64,000 nt of DNA from Hirudinaria manillensis (Eukaryota > Annelida > Clitellata > Hirudinida > Hirudinidae): NCBI GenBank assembly GCA_034509925.1, contig CM067530.1, positions 7,833,501 through 7,897,500 of the forward strand, given 5' to 3'. Numbering within the stretch: the stretch's first letter is position 1; each line of letters opens with the position of its first letter. Position numbers and translations under genes: made by a program. The notes under the pieces are model-generated. The model was not told the DNA's origin. It saw only the letters and a list, made by a program, of their open reading frames with translations, and did no database searches. Below, piece after piece: positions 1 through 12,600 of this stretch.

Positions 1-2442
1 ATTCCACAGTTACTGGCATCTGTATCGAGGATAAAAGGTAATCCGGGAATAGGATATGCCAGGATCGGTGCCGTTGTCATAGCTTCTTTCAGATTATTAA
101 ATGCTTTCTCACAGCTGCCGTTCCAGATAAATGGCTTGCCTTTTACAGTAAGCTCATGAAGGCTTTTTGCGATGTTTGAAAAGTTGGCAATAAATCGTCT
201 GTAATAGGTACAAAGTCCTAAGAAGCTTTGAAGTTCTTGGATATTTTTGGGTACGGGCCAATTTTTCACTACATCGACTTTATCTGGATCTGTACTAACA
301 CCTTCAGAAGACACGATATGGCCAAGGTATTTGACTTCTTTTTTAAAGAGTGAGCATTTCTTTGGACTCAGTTTCATGCCTGCCTCTCTAATCCTACTAA
401 ACACTTCTCGGAGGTTGTCTAAATGTTCTCCAAATGTTTTTCCGACAACAATTATGTCATCTAAATATACCAGGCATACTTTCCAGTTGAGTCCCCTTAG
501 TATGTGTTCCATTAATCTTTCAAACGTCGCGGGGGCATTGCATAGCCCGAACGGCATGACAGTGAATTGCCATAATCCTTCACCTGTCGAGAAGGCCGTT
601 TTTTCTCTGTCGTCAGGATGTAACTCCACCTGCCAGTAACCACTTTTGAGATCTAACGTGGAAAAAATTTTTGATCCCGAGAGAGTGTCTAAAGTATCAT
701 CGATTCTAGGTAAGGGGTAGCTGTCTTTAAGTGTCATTTCGTTCAGCTTTCTATAGTCGACACAAAAACGAAGTGATCCATCTTTCTTTTTAACGAGTAC
801 CACTGGTGAGCTCCAGGGGCTATTTGACGGTTCAATAACCCCTTGGTCTTGCATTTCTTTTATCATTTCCTTGGCGTTTGCTCTTGTAGCTAACGGAAGT
901 GGACGGGGGTTTTGTCGAATGGGTTTAGCACCGGCCGTATTTATTTGATGTTGCACGAGGTTAGTCCTACCCAAAGGGCTGTCTTGTTCAGCCATTATAT
1001 CCTGAAATTCGCTAAGCAGCTTTTCCGCTTGTTGATAATCTTCTTTTTGTAGGGTTTTGTTTAAATCTTTCAGGAGATTGTCCACCAATGGTTTAGGCAT
1101 GGCATCCCTTTTTATATGCTTATTTCCACTTCCATCTAATGTTAATATGTGTTCTAGGTTCCTGCAAAGTGCGATAGGTGTTCCTGCTTTGATCTGTTGT
1201 TCCTGGTCAGATAGATTCATTACCCTCAGTGGAACTCTGCCGGTGTTTAGCTTGACTAGTGCTCGTCCTATTAGTAGTCCTTGGCCAATGCCCGATTGAT
1301 CTTCGACTGCTCCTATACCAAATTTTGTGTGGTCGCCCTCTAGCCCGCCCCAAATTAAACTTTCCGACTGTGCTGGGATGGTCTCGTCCTGCAATACTTT
1401 TACAAATGTGTCTTTAATTTCTGTACCTCCGTAATTTAAAGGAATCTCCATCGTTCCTTGTTGAAGGGTACCGCCCTTCATGTCAATGGAAATTCCATAG
1501 CGTCGCATGAAATCCAATCCCAGTATACATTCATCTGTTATATTGGCTATCATAAATTCCTGTTCGAATGACTTGCCTCCTAAATCCACTGTAATAGTTG
1601 TGGTTCCTTGAACTGGCACTAATTCTCCGGTGGCTGTTTTTAGCTTGTAGTTGTTGGTCGTTACTTTACTGTTTCCTGCCAGCTTTGGTTGGACAATAGA
1701 TGTAGATGCCCCTGTGTCTATTACAAGATTATATTCCTTCCCTCCAATTTTTCCTTTAACCTCTAGTGATGATCCTTTTCCCAATGCCGTAACGTGAAAG
1801 ACGAGTGGGGCATTTCGAGTTTGCTGAAACGATCTTTGCCCCTTAAAATCAGAAGCTTCAGGTTTTTCTGATTTATAGGGCTCTCTCCAGTACTGCTGTT
1901 TTTTGGAGAAGGTCGTTCTACATTCTCGGGCTAAATGGCCTGGCTTGTTACACCTGAAGCACCTTGGTCTTCTATCTATTTCCTGGAATCTTAAGTTTCT
2001 TGGGGGCTTGCTGAAGTCATTGATTTGTCGGGCTATTTTTTTAATCATCTCTCTGTCTTTGTCATTATCTTTATCTTTCTCCTTGCCTCTGTTTTCCTGA
2101 GCTTCAATTTTCTTTACATTCAAGCTTTTTTGGATTGCGGCTCTTGCCGCTTCTATGGAGATTGCAAACGCCAATGCTTCATGGCTGGCCTTTATTCCAT
2201 GAATTTTTAGTGCCATTTTGGTTTCCGCATCCCTTATCCCATCAACGAAGGCGTCAGTTACAATGTTTTCAATGAAATCTGTTGACTGTCCTGGATGGGC
2301 TAAGTATGCGAGCCTTCTGACATCAGCCTCTAATTCTTGGAGTGATTCGCCCTGTTTTTGCGTACGATTTTTCAATTCGTTTTTATGTACTTCCAGCATG
2401 TGGCCATTCCCAAATCTTCTTTCCATTGCTTCTGCTATTTAC
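1..2442 (-). CDS. Gag C-terminus plus Pol (protease, RT), partial at window edge
   Basis: All conserved motifs from about 2442 down to position 1 share one frame (-1 relative to the Gag start). They are: the rest of the capsid; a CCHC knuckle (CFRCNKPGHLARECR) at 1918-1961; an aspartic-protease active site (VIDTGAST) with the catalytic D-T-G-A at 1707-1718 and a partner motif ILGLDFMRRYG near 1500-1530; and reverse transcriptase with the Y-L-D-D catalytic box at 456-467. The RNase H start (ILDTDASNCG) touches the left edge. Gag and Pol would be made as one polyprotein. I saw no stop in this frame in the parts I translated, but the frame has no obvious start of its own and depends on the break upstream. 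Confidence 0.8.
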
Positions 2443-3256
2443 AGTGGAGCATTGTTTGCAAAAGCTCGGCTGCCCTTCCTCGCAGTACCATTATCAGCTC
2501 TGTTGCTTTTTCCTCTTCGGTCCACTTGTTGCGTTCAGCGGCAGTTTCAAACTGATGTCTGAACACTGCCCATGGCCCTTGTCCGTCGAATAATGGTGGT
2601 CTTGTCGTTTTCTCTCTTCCATATGTCTCTGTTTTCGATTCATTGTATTTTTTAAACTTCTCTATTTCCATCCTCTGCTCTTCTTTTAGTGCATCTAATT
2701 CTGCTTTAACCTTTCTCAGGTCGGCCATCTCCTTGGATGATCTGAGGTTGGCTACGTCCGTTTTTACCTCTTCCCGCAGAGCATCCATGGATGTCTGGAA
2801 TTTGGCTGCATCAGTTTTTACCTCTTCCCGCAGAACATCCATGGATGTCTGGAATTTGGCTACGTCTGTTTTTACCTGCTCCTGTAAAACATCCATGGCT
2901 ACCTGGAAGTTGGCTATATCGGATTTCACATCTGACCGCAAAGTATCCATGCCGCAAATCAATTCTGACCGCAAAACATCTATGCCGCAAGTCATATCTG
3001 ACCGTAAAACATTATTGTCTGACCGCAAAGCATCCAGGGCCTTATTGTTGGCTTCTATAGCAGTCTGAAGGGCTTCCCATTGTTTTTCTTTTTGAGCCCC
3101 AAATTCATACTCCGACGGATCGTGATTATTTTCCAAAAGCCATTCCTCGAGCCGTCCTTGTAGTTCGGCTTTTAGGCCAGTTGCATCCAGGCCTCGATTC
3201 CTTAGTTCTCGTCTCAAATCGGGAACGCGCAAATCGTCCAGTATCTTAGGTCCCAT
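2435..3256 (-). pseudogene. Gag N-terminal part with SAP domain and coiled coil; broken
   Basis: A 273-codon frame begins 60 bases after the primer site. Residues ~8-40 form a SAP-type helix-extension-helix motif (LRVPDLRRELRNRG, then TGLKAELQGRL), a fold usually used for nucleic-acid binding. Residues ~65-190 are coiled coil made of near-repeats of about 19 residues (MDVLREEVKTDAAKFQTS and relatives), visible in DNA as ~57 bp units between 2755 and 2995. A capsid-like stretch follows (PLFDGQGPWAVFRHQFE). The frame ends at TAG in the middle of the capsid. The continuation (AEAMERRFGNGH) lies in the -1 frame, itself just behind a TAA, so the two frames are separated by overlapping stops. A small indel is the simplest explanation; a programmed shift is possible, but I see no classic slippery heptamer. 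Confidence 0.75.
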
Positions 3257-3316
3257 TTCTGTCGTTAAAACTCGCTGTTTTACCTCTAGTGAATCGATAT
3301 CCCTTTACGACGTTAA

Positions 3317-3334
3317 ATCCCACTCCTGACACCA
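3317..3334 (-). other. Primer-binding site, tRNA-Leu type
   Basis: The minus strand reads TGGTGTCAGGAGTGGGAT, starting one base after the LTR. This is complementary to a tRNA 3' end of the form ATCCCACTCCTGACA plus CCA, which is typical of animal tRNA-Leu. The tRNA identity is from knowledge of tRNA sequences and was not searched. Confidence 0.65.
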
Positions 3335-3335
3335 A

Positions 3336-3556
3336 TGTTGTAACCCGGGGTCTGATGAATTAATTAACGTAAGGATATCTTTATTGGATTTAACTAATGG
3401 CAAATACGGCTGGACGATTTGGTCGATTGCTTGTCCCGACGGAACTGCCTAATGACCCGAATCGCTAGATACGACTTTGAAATAAAAGATCCTGAATATT
3501 AACTAAACTTAATTAATTAATTATTTAATTAATTAATTAATGTCAGGGATCCAACA
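3336..3556 (-). repeat. 5' LTR of the left gypsy element (221 bp)
   Basis: On the minus strand the LTR starts TGTTGGATCCCTGACA and ends GGGTTACAACA, so it has the terminal TG...CA and a short TGTTG/CAACA inverted repeat. One base separates it from the primer-binding site. A minus-strand AATAAA lies at 3380-3385. The outer boundary rests on the TGTTG signature only, because the partner LTR is outside the window. Confidence 0.75.
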
Positions 3557-3626
3557 CTATCATAACATTAATTTAAACGATTAATAACGTTTGTCTTAAA
3601 ATTATGAATTGTTGGATATAATTTGA
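3557..3626. other. Short spacer between LTR and last visible ADF-H exon
   Basis: Seventy AT-rich bases. They are either 3' untranslated sequence of the ADF-H gene or, if the splice donor at 3662 is used, the start of an intron that now carries the retrotransposon. Confidence 0.4.
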
Positions 3627-6600
3627 TCAATAAACATCTGAAGGCTGCACTTTGGTTCTTACCAGTGTCTGCCACCCCTGGCCTGAAAAGAATGAGCCAA
3701 AGTCAAGGCCACTGAGTGACTTGAGGATCGCACTGAGATTCAGTTCAGATACATTTTGAAGGATCACGTAAGAGAAACTTCTCTTGAGCAATTTTTTAAC
3801 TTTCTTAAACTTTCTCTTATACAAAGTCTGCTGCTTTTGAGGGGCATCTGCCGGGACCCTGAATTTTGAAATTTCGTTATGGATTTTAGGCCATAATTGT
3901 TTCAGGATTAAAATATGTAAACAGTTCCAAAATATTTTTCATCATATCATCGTTTCTAACAAACCGAGCTGCAAGGAAATGTGGTATTTGCTAATAAATG
4001 AATGTTTACAAGTCACGCTTACCATACCAAGATAACCAGCTTATTTTTGTCAGAATCGTGATAGAAGGCATATCTTCCTTCTCCAGCTTTCTGGGCTGCC
4101 ACGAGGTCTTTCACCAAGTCATCAAAAGAGGCTCCTTAAAAGTATCGAAAGAAATTTATTGATTAATAGCTAAATAAAAATAAAAACTTTATTTTGTATT
4201 CCTTATCAACCTGCGGCCCCGGATTTATCGACAACGAGAGTGTTTGCTGCTGTCCATTTGGTTGTTATGTATTTTCGTTTCCCTGAATTAACTTCATCGA
4301 TGGCAGTTTCGGTGCTTGGGTCCAAATTAGCCTGGATTAAATTACATATGTTTTGATAAATTTAATTAAATAAATTAAATTTTATTCAATTTTTAATTAA
4401 ATAAAAGTTTAATATTTTGTTGACAAACATTTGGATAAAATTTTGGATGAAGCGGTGAAACCAATTTAAGATGATTTAAAAATTTACTTTCAATCTTGCA
4501 ATTAAAATTTTTATTCAAACCGGCTCGTTATCTTCTGGTCCTTCATCGCTATCTTCACCAAAGACAATCTACATTAAAAATTGTTTAAATAAATTATTAT
4601 TTATTTCTAAACCATCACAGTTTATCCAAAATTGAACAAGTGAAACACCATGATACTGAATTAAAAACTACGAGGAGCGTTTCATAAATGATTGATGAAT
4701 AAACTTACTGGCACTAATGTGATTCATGACATGTTGCAATAAACGTAGTAATTTAAACTAAAATGGAAAATTAAAGTTTAAATTGAAGATCACCTGTTGT
4801 TTCCACTCGAATTTTGAAACCCAGCTGCTGAAGTCGAAGGAACTTGCTGACTTGAACAGCGCATCGAGGTTCAGGTCAGCAACTTTGCTGGTTATGACGT
4901 AGAAGAAACTTTTCTTTAGCAACTTCTTCAGTTTTTTAAGTTTTCGTTTGTACAAAACTTTCTGTGCTTCCGGTACACTGGCTGGTGTCCTAAACAATTT
5001 CAGATTTGCTTTTGAAATGCGCTAAGAAATGCTATCGGACGGGTAATCGTATGTTTAGAGCATATCTAATCATTTTCGGAGCGATAGGTTATCACAACTA
5101 TGGACAAATATGCTTTAGAAATGAATGAAATTATAGGTATAAGCACTATTAAACCGACCATACGACGAGAAGTAATTTTCCTTTGTCGTTGTAAAAAGCA
5201 TATCTGCCTTCACCAGATTTCTCTGCAGCTACTAATTCTTTCACGAGGTCGTCGAATTTGGCATCTTCAATAGAAAAGCATTTGCGTAATTTAAACTGAT
5301 AAACGAAATAGATTTTTTATTAATATTTACCTGGCGCTCCAGTTTTATCAACAACGAGTGTGTTTGCTGGAGTCCACTTAAGAGTCACATATTTTTTCGT
5401 GCCCTTTTTCACGTCTTCCACTACTGAATCAACTTTGACATCAAGCTGAGCCTAAGCCAATATTTAAAGAAATAACAAACAAAAAACATTATCTCTATTC
5501 TCCGCCGATAAAAGATTTTAAAAATATTTAACTTTTCAAATACATTCTGATTCAATATTTTTTTTTATGTAAGTCCTCTTAAGTTTTCTTCTTATGTAAA
5601 GTAAATTCTAATAAAAATATGTGTTAATATTGACAAGCATCTACGAGTGAGCACATCAAACAAATTAATAGAAACTCACGGGTTCATCATCATCGCCTTC
5701 GTCCTCTTCACCCTATAATAACAGTATACGATTAGTTAATATTTGCGACCAAATTCACTTTTCACGGAAATCAATAAATCAGATAAATTTTCATTTCAAA
5801 GATTCACGATGAATGCAAGCATAGTTAAGTACATATCATATAAATATTAGACAAATATACATATAATGTAATATTAATATATAATAAACTCACTCCAAAT
5901 TTCTTGACTTGTTTCAACAACCAGGAAGAAAAATCAAAGCTCTTCGATTTTTTCAAAAGTTTGGTGAGTTCCAATTCAGGAACACTTTCGGCGACAACGT
6001 AAGCGAAGTTCTTCTTCAGCAGCTTCTTTACTTTGACCAATTTCTTTTTGTACAACACTTTTTGTTTATCAGGTAGGGTCGATGGAGCCCTATGCGAAAG
6101 TGAGTGTAGAATATTATGGGTTAACTTTAATTTTATCTTTCGGGCTCAAATGTATCCATAAATAAGACAATCAAGTTACTGCCTTTATGTTTCACTACCT
6201 CTAAACCAGTCCGCACTTGTATAGCGCTTCTCCCCGATGATGCGTGGGGTTTACGACACGACACATTGTGGCGGTCGTCATTACGATGGTATGCAGGAAC
6301 GTCAAGGCCACATTTTTAATTAACATGATCTCACCATACGACGAGAAGCAAATTTCCATTGTCGTTATAGAAAGCATATCTTCCTTCACCAGCCTTTTCT
6401 GCATCAACCAGATCTTTTACCAGATCGTCGAACTTTGCATCTTGAGAAATATTTTCAGTACGAGATTTTGACAGAATTACAATATTAAAATGTTTTATGA
6501 TTATTAATTACTTGGAGCTCCAGTCTTATCGACGACAAGAGTGTTTGTAGGAGTCCATTTTAGAGTCACATATTTCTTTGTTCCTTTTTTCACATCTTCC

Positions 6601-9600
6601 ACAACGGGATCTACTTTTGGATCTAGTTCAGCCTTAATAACGCAAAGATCAATTTTAAAAATAATAATGTGTTTAATTGAAATTAAAATAAAACAATAAA
6701 TAGAGCCATGTTCAAAATGTAATGAGTAAATGATGAAATATTGGGACTGATTAAAAGTGCAATAATATCTCTAAGTATACTTCGACTAATATTAATACTT
6801 CGATTAACATTTAATATTTTTCTTACAGGTTCGTCATCATCTTCATCCTCATCTTCTTCTTCGGGCTTCTAAAATTTAAAGATTATTTGGTTGTTTACAA
6901 CTCAGTCCTAAGCTTTTTTAGAAGATAAAAATATAGAACTATATATTTCTTGTTATACATTAGAATCTATTAACTCTGAAAATAAACGAAATCAACTGAA
7001 ACATGAAAGAAATAGTTCTGAAACACAAACTCACCACTACTTTCTTCACCACTTTCGTAAACCACTTCACGAAGTCCAAAACTTTCACGGTTTTCTGAAG
7101 CTTTGGAAGATCCAAATCTTGGACTGACTGGGGAAACGCGTAAGTAAAGTCCTTTTTCAACAATTTCTTGACTTTAACGAGTTTCTTTTTGTAGAGCACT
7201 TTCTGCTTATCAGGAAGAGTCGATGGCGCCCTTTGTAATAATGAAATATTAAAGTATTATAATAAAAATAAATATTTTCTTGATACTTGTGCCTTTATCT
7301 GCCAATATAGTCTCTGCTAACCAAACGACGAGAAGCAAATTTCCATTGTCGTTGAAGAAGGCATATCTTCCTTCACCAGCCTTTTCTGCATCAACCAGAT
7401 CTTTAACCAGATCGTCGAACTTTGCATCTTGAGAAATATTTTCAATACGAAAATTTTACAGAATTACATTATTAAAATGTTTTATGATTATTAATTACTT
7501 GGAGCTCCAGTCTTATCGACGACAAGAGTGTTTGTAGGAGTCCATTTTAGAGTCACATATTTCTTTGTTCCTTTTTTCACATCTTCCACAACAGGGTCTA
7601 CTTTTGGATCTAGTTCAGCCTTAATAGGGAAAAGATCGTTTTAAAAATAATTATGTCTTTAATTGAATTAAAATAAACAATAAATAGAGCCATGTTCAAA
7701 ATGTAATGAGTAAATGATTAAATATTAAAAGTACAATAATATGTCTAAGTATACTTCGATTAACATTTAATATTTTTCCTTACAGGTTCGTCATCATCTT
7801 CATCCTCATCTTCTTCGGGTTTCTAAAATTTAAAGTTTATTCGGTTGTTTACAACTCAGTCCTAAGCTGTGTTTTTTTTTAGAAAATAAAACCATAGAAC
7901 TATATATTTCTTGTTATACATTAGAATCTATTAACTCTGAAAATAAATGAAATCAACTGAAGCATGAAACAAATAGTTCTGAAACACAAGCTCACCACTA
8001 CTTTCTTCACCACTTTCGTAAACCACTTCACGAAGTCAAAACGTTTCACGGTTTTCTGAAGCTTTGAAAGATCCAAATCTTGGACTGACTGGGGAACCGC
8101 GTAAGAAAAGTCCTTTTTCAACAATTTCTTGACTTTAACGAGTTTCTTTTTGTAAAGTACTTTCTGCTTATCAGGAAGAGTCGATGGCGCCCTATGTAAT
8201 AATGAAATATTAAAGTATAATTATAAATAAAATAAACTTTTATAGTACTTATGCCTTCATTTTAAACTCAAAATCGTGCAATTTTAAGAATTTAATTCCT
8301 GCTAACCAAACGACGAGAAGCAAATTTCCATTGTCGTTGAAGAAGGCATATCTTCCTTCACCAGCCTTTTCTGCATCAACCAGATCTTTCACCAGATCGT
8401 CGAACTTTGCATCTTGAGAAACATTTTCGATATGAGAATTAAGTTAATAAAATGTTTTATGAATAATTACTTGGGGCTCCAGTCTTATCAACAACAAGGG
8501 TATTTGTAGGAGTCCATTTTAGAGTCACATATTTCTTTGATCCTTTTTTCACATCTTCCACAAGGGGATCAACTTTTGGATCTAGTTCGGCCTTAATAAT
8601 GCAATGATCAATTTAAAAATAATAATGATTGAGATAAAATAAAATAAATTTAATGGGGCTATGTTGCAATGATGCAATGAATAAATGTAAATGTAAAGAC
8701 AAATACAGTTACGTCTGGCTACTATGCCACCCTCGCTATTATGCTACTTTTGGTCGGTCCCGACAAAATTCAATACAAAATAAATTTACTATGCCACCCC
8801 CAATCCTCGCTACTAGGCCACCATGGTCCTGACATTGTTTATCTAACCCATGAAGTTAAGGACATATTTCCAGTAGGGGGAAATAATTGAGAGTCATTTC
8901 CTTGTATTTTTAAGATTTTATCAGGTTAATACTTTGCCATGACTTGTTGGTGAGGGATGATTAAGGAAAGTAATGGAAAATTCCTTGGAATTTGATTGGT
9001 CTAATGGGCAAAGTTGCCTGGGAGTGTAAATAGGAATGAAAGTGAATGTTGAGATTTTATGTGAAAATTGCGAGTTGGAGTGAAGATCAGCAAATGTTAT
9101 CTCAGAAACGTAAGCGAACGTTTGGCTAGATAATTTCAAGAAGCGCCAAATCACGTTCAAGGCAGTGCAGGGTGAAGCTGAAGCTTTGGTCGCAAGTCTA
9201 GTGTGATGCAAGCGTGCGATCGACTAGACAACGAGATCCGCCGAAAGGAGATGCGTCAGCCAAAGATTGTGAGAGATGATCTGAGCTGATGGTTAACTTG
9301 AGAAAATAAAGCCGTTTTTATTTGATAAAATAAGGCCATTTTTACAAATCCTCGTTACTCTGCCACTCTCGCTACTATGCCACTTTTGCTCGGTCCCGAC
9401 GTGCGTCATAGCAGCGAGACTTGACTGTATAAATGTAAAATGCAGAGACAAATATCCAGATGAAATATTGGGCCTGGCCAAAAATACAACACGTCAACGA
9501 TTAATAAATATTAATTCAGCTTACAGGTTCGTCATCGTCTTCATCCTCATCCTCATCTGCTTCTTCGGGTTTCTAAAATTTAAAGATTAATAGGTTATTT

Positions 9601-12600
9601 ACAACTCAGTTCTAAGCTGTGGATTTTTTTCGAAAATAAAACCAAAGAACTAATTTTTATATATCTCTGTCGTATTTCTTGATTCTTTGTAAATTAAATT
9701 AACTCAAACAAAAAAATTAACTTAACTGAAACACAAACTCACTCCTGGTTTCTTGAACAGCTTCGAAAACCACTTCACGAAGTCAAAAGCTTTCACGGTT
9801 TTCTGAAGCTTTGGAAGATCCAAATCTTGGACTGACTGTGGAACCACATAAGAAAAGTCCTTTTTCAACAACTTCTTGACTTTAACGAGTTTCTTTTTGT
9901 ACAGCACTTTCTGCTTATCAGGAAGAGTCGATGGCGCCCTTTATAATAATGAAATATTAAAGTATTATAATAAAAATAAATATTTTCTTGATACTTGTGC
10001 CTTTATGTGCCAATCTGGTCGCTGCTAACCAAACGACGAGAAGCAAATTTCCATTGTCGTTGAAGAAGGCATATCTTCCTTCGCCTGCCTTTTCTGCATC
10101 AACCAGATCTTTAACCAGATCGTCGAACTTTGCATCTTGAGAAACATTTTCAATACGAGATTTTGACAGAATTACATTATTAAAATGTTTTATGATTATT
10201 AATTACTTGGAGCTCCAGTCTTATCGACGACAAGAGTGTTTGTAGGAGTCCATTTTAGAGTCACATATTTCTTTGTTCCTTTTTTCACATCTTCCACAAC
10301 AGGGTCTACTTTTGGATCTAGATCAGCCTTAACAACGCAAAGATCAATTTTAAAATAAAAATTCTTAAAATAAAACAAAATAAATGGAACTGCGTTCAAG
10401 ATGCAGTGAGCAATGCAGAGATAAATATCCATGTGAAATATTAGAACTGATAAAAAAAATGCATGCAATTTCTAAGTATACTTGGATTAACTTCTAATAT
10501 TTTTCCTTACAGGTTCGTCATCATCTTCATCCTCATCTTCTTCTTCGGGTTTCTAAAATTTAAGCATTATTCGTTTGTTTACAACTCAGTCTTAAGCTTT
10601 GTTTTTTTAAGAATATAAAACAATAGAAATATATATTTCTTGTTTTTTAGAAAATAAAATCATAGAACTAATTCTTATAGATTTCTTGTTGTAAATTAGA
10701 CTATTAACTCAGAGAATAAATTAAATTAAATGAAGCATGAAACAAATAGTTCTGAAACACAAGCTCACCAATACTTTCTTCACCACTTTCGTAAACCACT
10801 TCACGAAGTCAAAAACTTTCACGGTTTTCTGAAGCTTTGGAAGATCCAAATCTTGGACTGACTGGGGAACCGCGTAAGAAAAGTCCTTTTTCAACAATTT
10901 CTTGACTTTAACGAGTTTCTTTTTGTAAAGTACTTTCTGCTTATCAGGAAGAGTTGATGGGGCCCTATGTAATAATGAAATATTAAAGTATAATGAAAAA
11001 AATAAACGTTTATAGTGGTACTTGTGCCTTCATTTTAAACTCAAAATCGAGCAATTTTGAGAATTTAGTTCATGCTAACCAAACGACGAGAAGCAAATTT
11101 CCATTATCGTTATAGAAAGCATATCTTCCTTCACCAGCCTTTTCTGCATCAACCAGATCTTTCACCAGATCGTCGAACTTTGCATCTTGAGAAACATTTT
11201 CGATATGAGAATTACGTTAATAAAATGTTTTATGATTATTAATTACTTGGAGCTCCAGTCTTATCGACAACAAGGGTATTTGTAGGAGTCCATTTTAGAG
11301 TCACATATTTCTTTGTTCCTTTTTTCACATCTTCCACAAGGGGATCAACTTTTGGATCTAGTTCAGCCTTAATAATATCAATATCAGCCTTAATAATGAT
11401 CAATTTAAAAATAATAATGATTGAGATTATAAAATAAAATTCATGGGGCTATAATGGATATAAAATTTTAGAAATAATAATCGGAGGAGAGAATGTGTGT
11501 AATATATGACGGTAGAGATTATCTAAAAGGTGCATGAGATATTTATTTATGACAAAACTAACGGGTTCATCATCATCTTCATCTTCCTCTTCCTCCTCAG
11601 GTTTCTAAAGATATTAAAAGAAAGGCTTATATATCCATAATAAGTTGTACAACGAAATCAAATAACATATATCCATAATAGTTTAAAACAATTTCATCGA
11701 TGGAATCACTTACTTCTGGTTTCTTTCCTTGTTTCGACAAAAATGTTGAATAGTCAAAGTCCTTCACGGTTTTTAGAAGCTTTGGAAGGTCCAATTCTGG
11801 GACAGATTGTGGGGCAACGTACGAGAAGTTCTTTTTCAGCAATTTCTTTACTTTAACAAGTTTCTTCTTGTACAGAACTTTCTGCTTATCAGGTAGGGTC
11901 AATGGTGCCCTGAATGGCGTTCATATTGCAGTTTCTTAAATATGCTATCGCAGCAAAATAAATCATTTACAATGTCATGGGTACTCACCAAACAACGAGC
12001 AATAGTTTTCCATTATCGTTATAGAAAGCATATCTTCCTTCGCCTGCCTTTTCTGCATCAATCAGATCTTTCACCAGATCATCGAACTTTGCACCTGAGA
12101 AAGCATAACGATACTCAATAATAATATGAGTTATACCTTGAAATGTTTAGCGACCAAAAGTGAAGTGGGGAATGACCATAACTTGAACAAAGTTCAGAGC
12201 GTCTTACCTGGAGCTCCAGTCTTATCAACGACCAGTGTATTGGTTGGGGTCCACTTCAGTGTGACGTACTTTTTAGTTCCCTTTTTCACGTCTTCTACCA
12301 CAGTGTCAACATTTGGTTCCAATTGAGCCTATAAATTTTACATGGATTTAATATGTGTAAACTAATTCTTCATTTTAATGCCAGAATCATTAATATGAGA
12401 ACATCTATTCATTATTTCGGGAACACTTACGGGTTCATCGTCATCAACTTCATCGTCTTCCTCCGTGGGCTTTGGTAATGGCTTTAAAGAAGTAATGAAT
12501 GCAAGTCACAAGATAATTTATTTGGTATGTAAAAAAATTACATTTACGTGTATGGATGATTTAATAGCTTAGACAATACGTCTAATTAGGATTCACGATC

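Larger units (their letters stand above)
1..3556 (-). mobile_element. Ty3/gypsy LTR retrotransposon, 5' part, cut by window edge
   Basis: Reading the minus strand from 3556 leftward gives, in order, an LTR, a tRNA primer-binding site, Gag, a CCHC zinc knuckle, an aspartic protease and reverse transcriptase. The sequence runs off the window at the start of RNase H. That order, protease then RT then RNase H, is typical of LTR retrotransposons, and the RT motifs are Ty3/gypsy-like. Integrase and the second LTR would lie left of position 1, so the target-site duplication cannot be tested. The element has the same orientation as the ADF-H array gene that begins 107 bp to its right, and it may sit in one of that gene's introns. 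Gag and pol are in different frames with stop codons at the junction, so this copy may be inactive. Confidence 0.9.
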
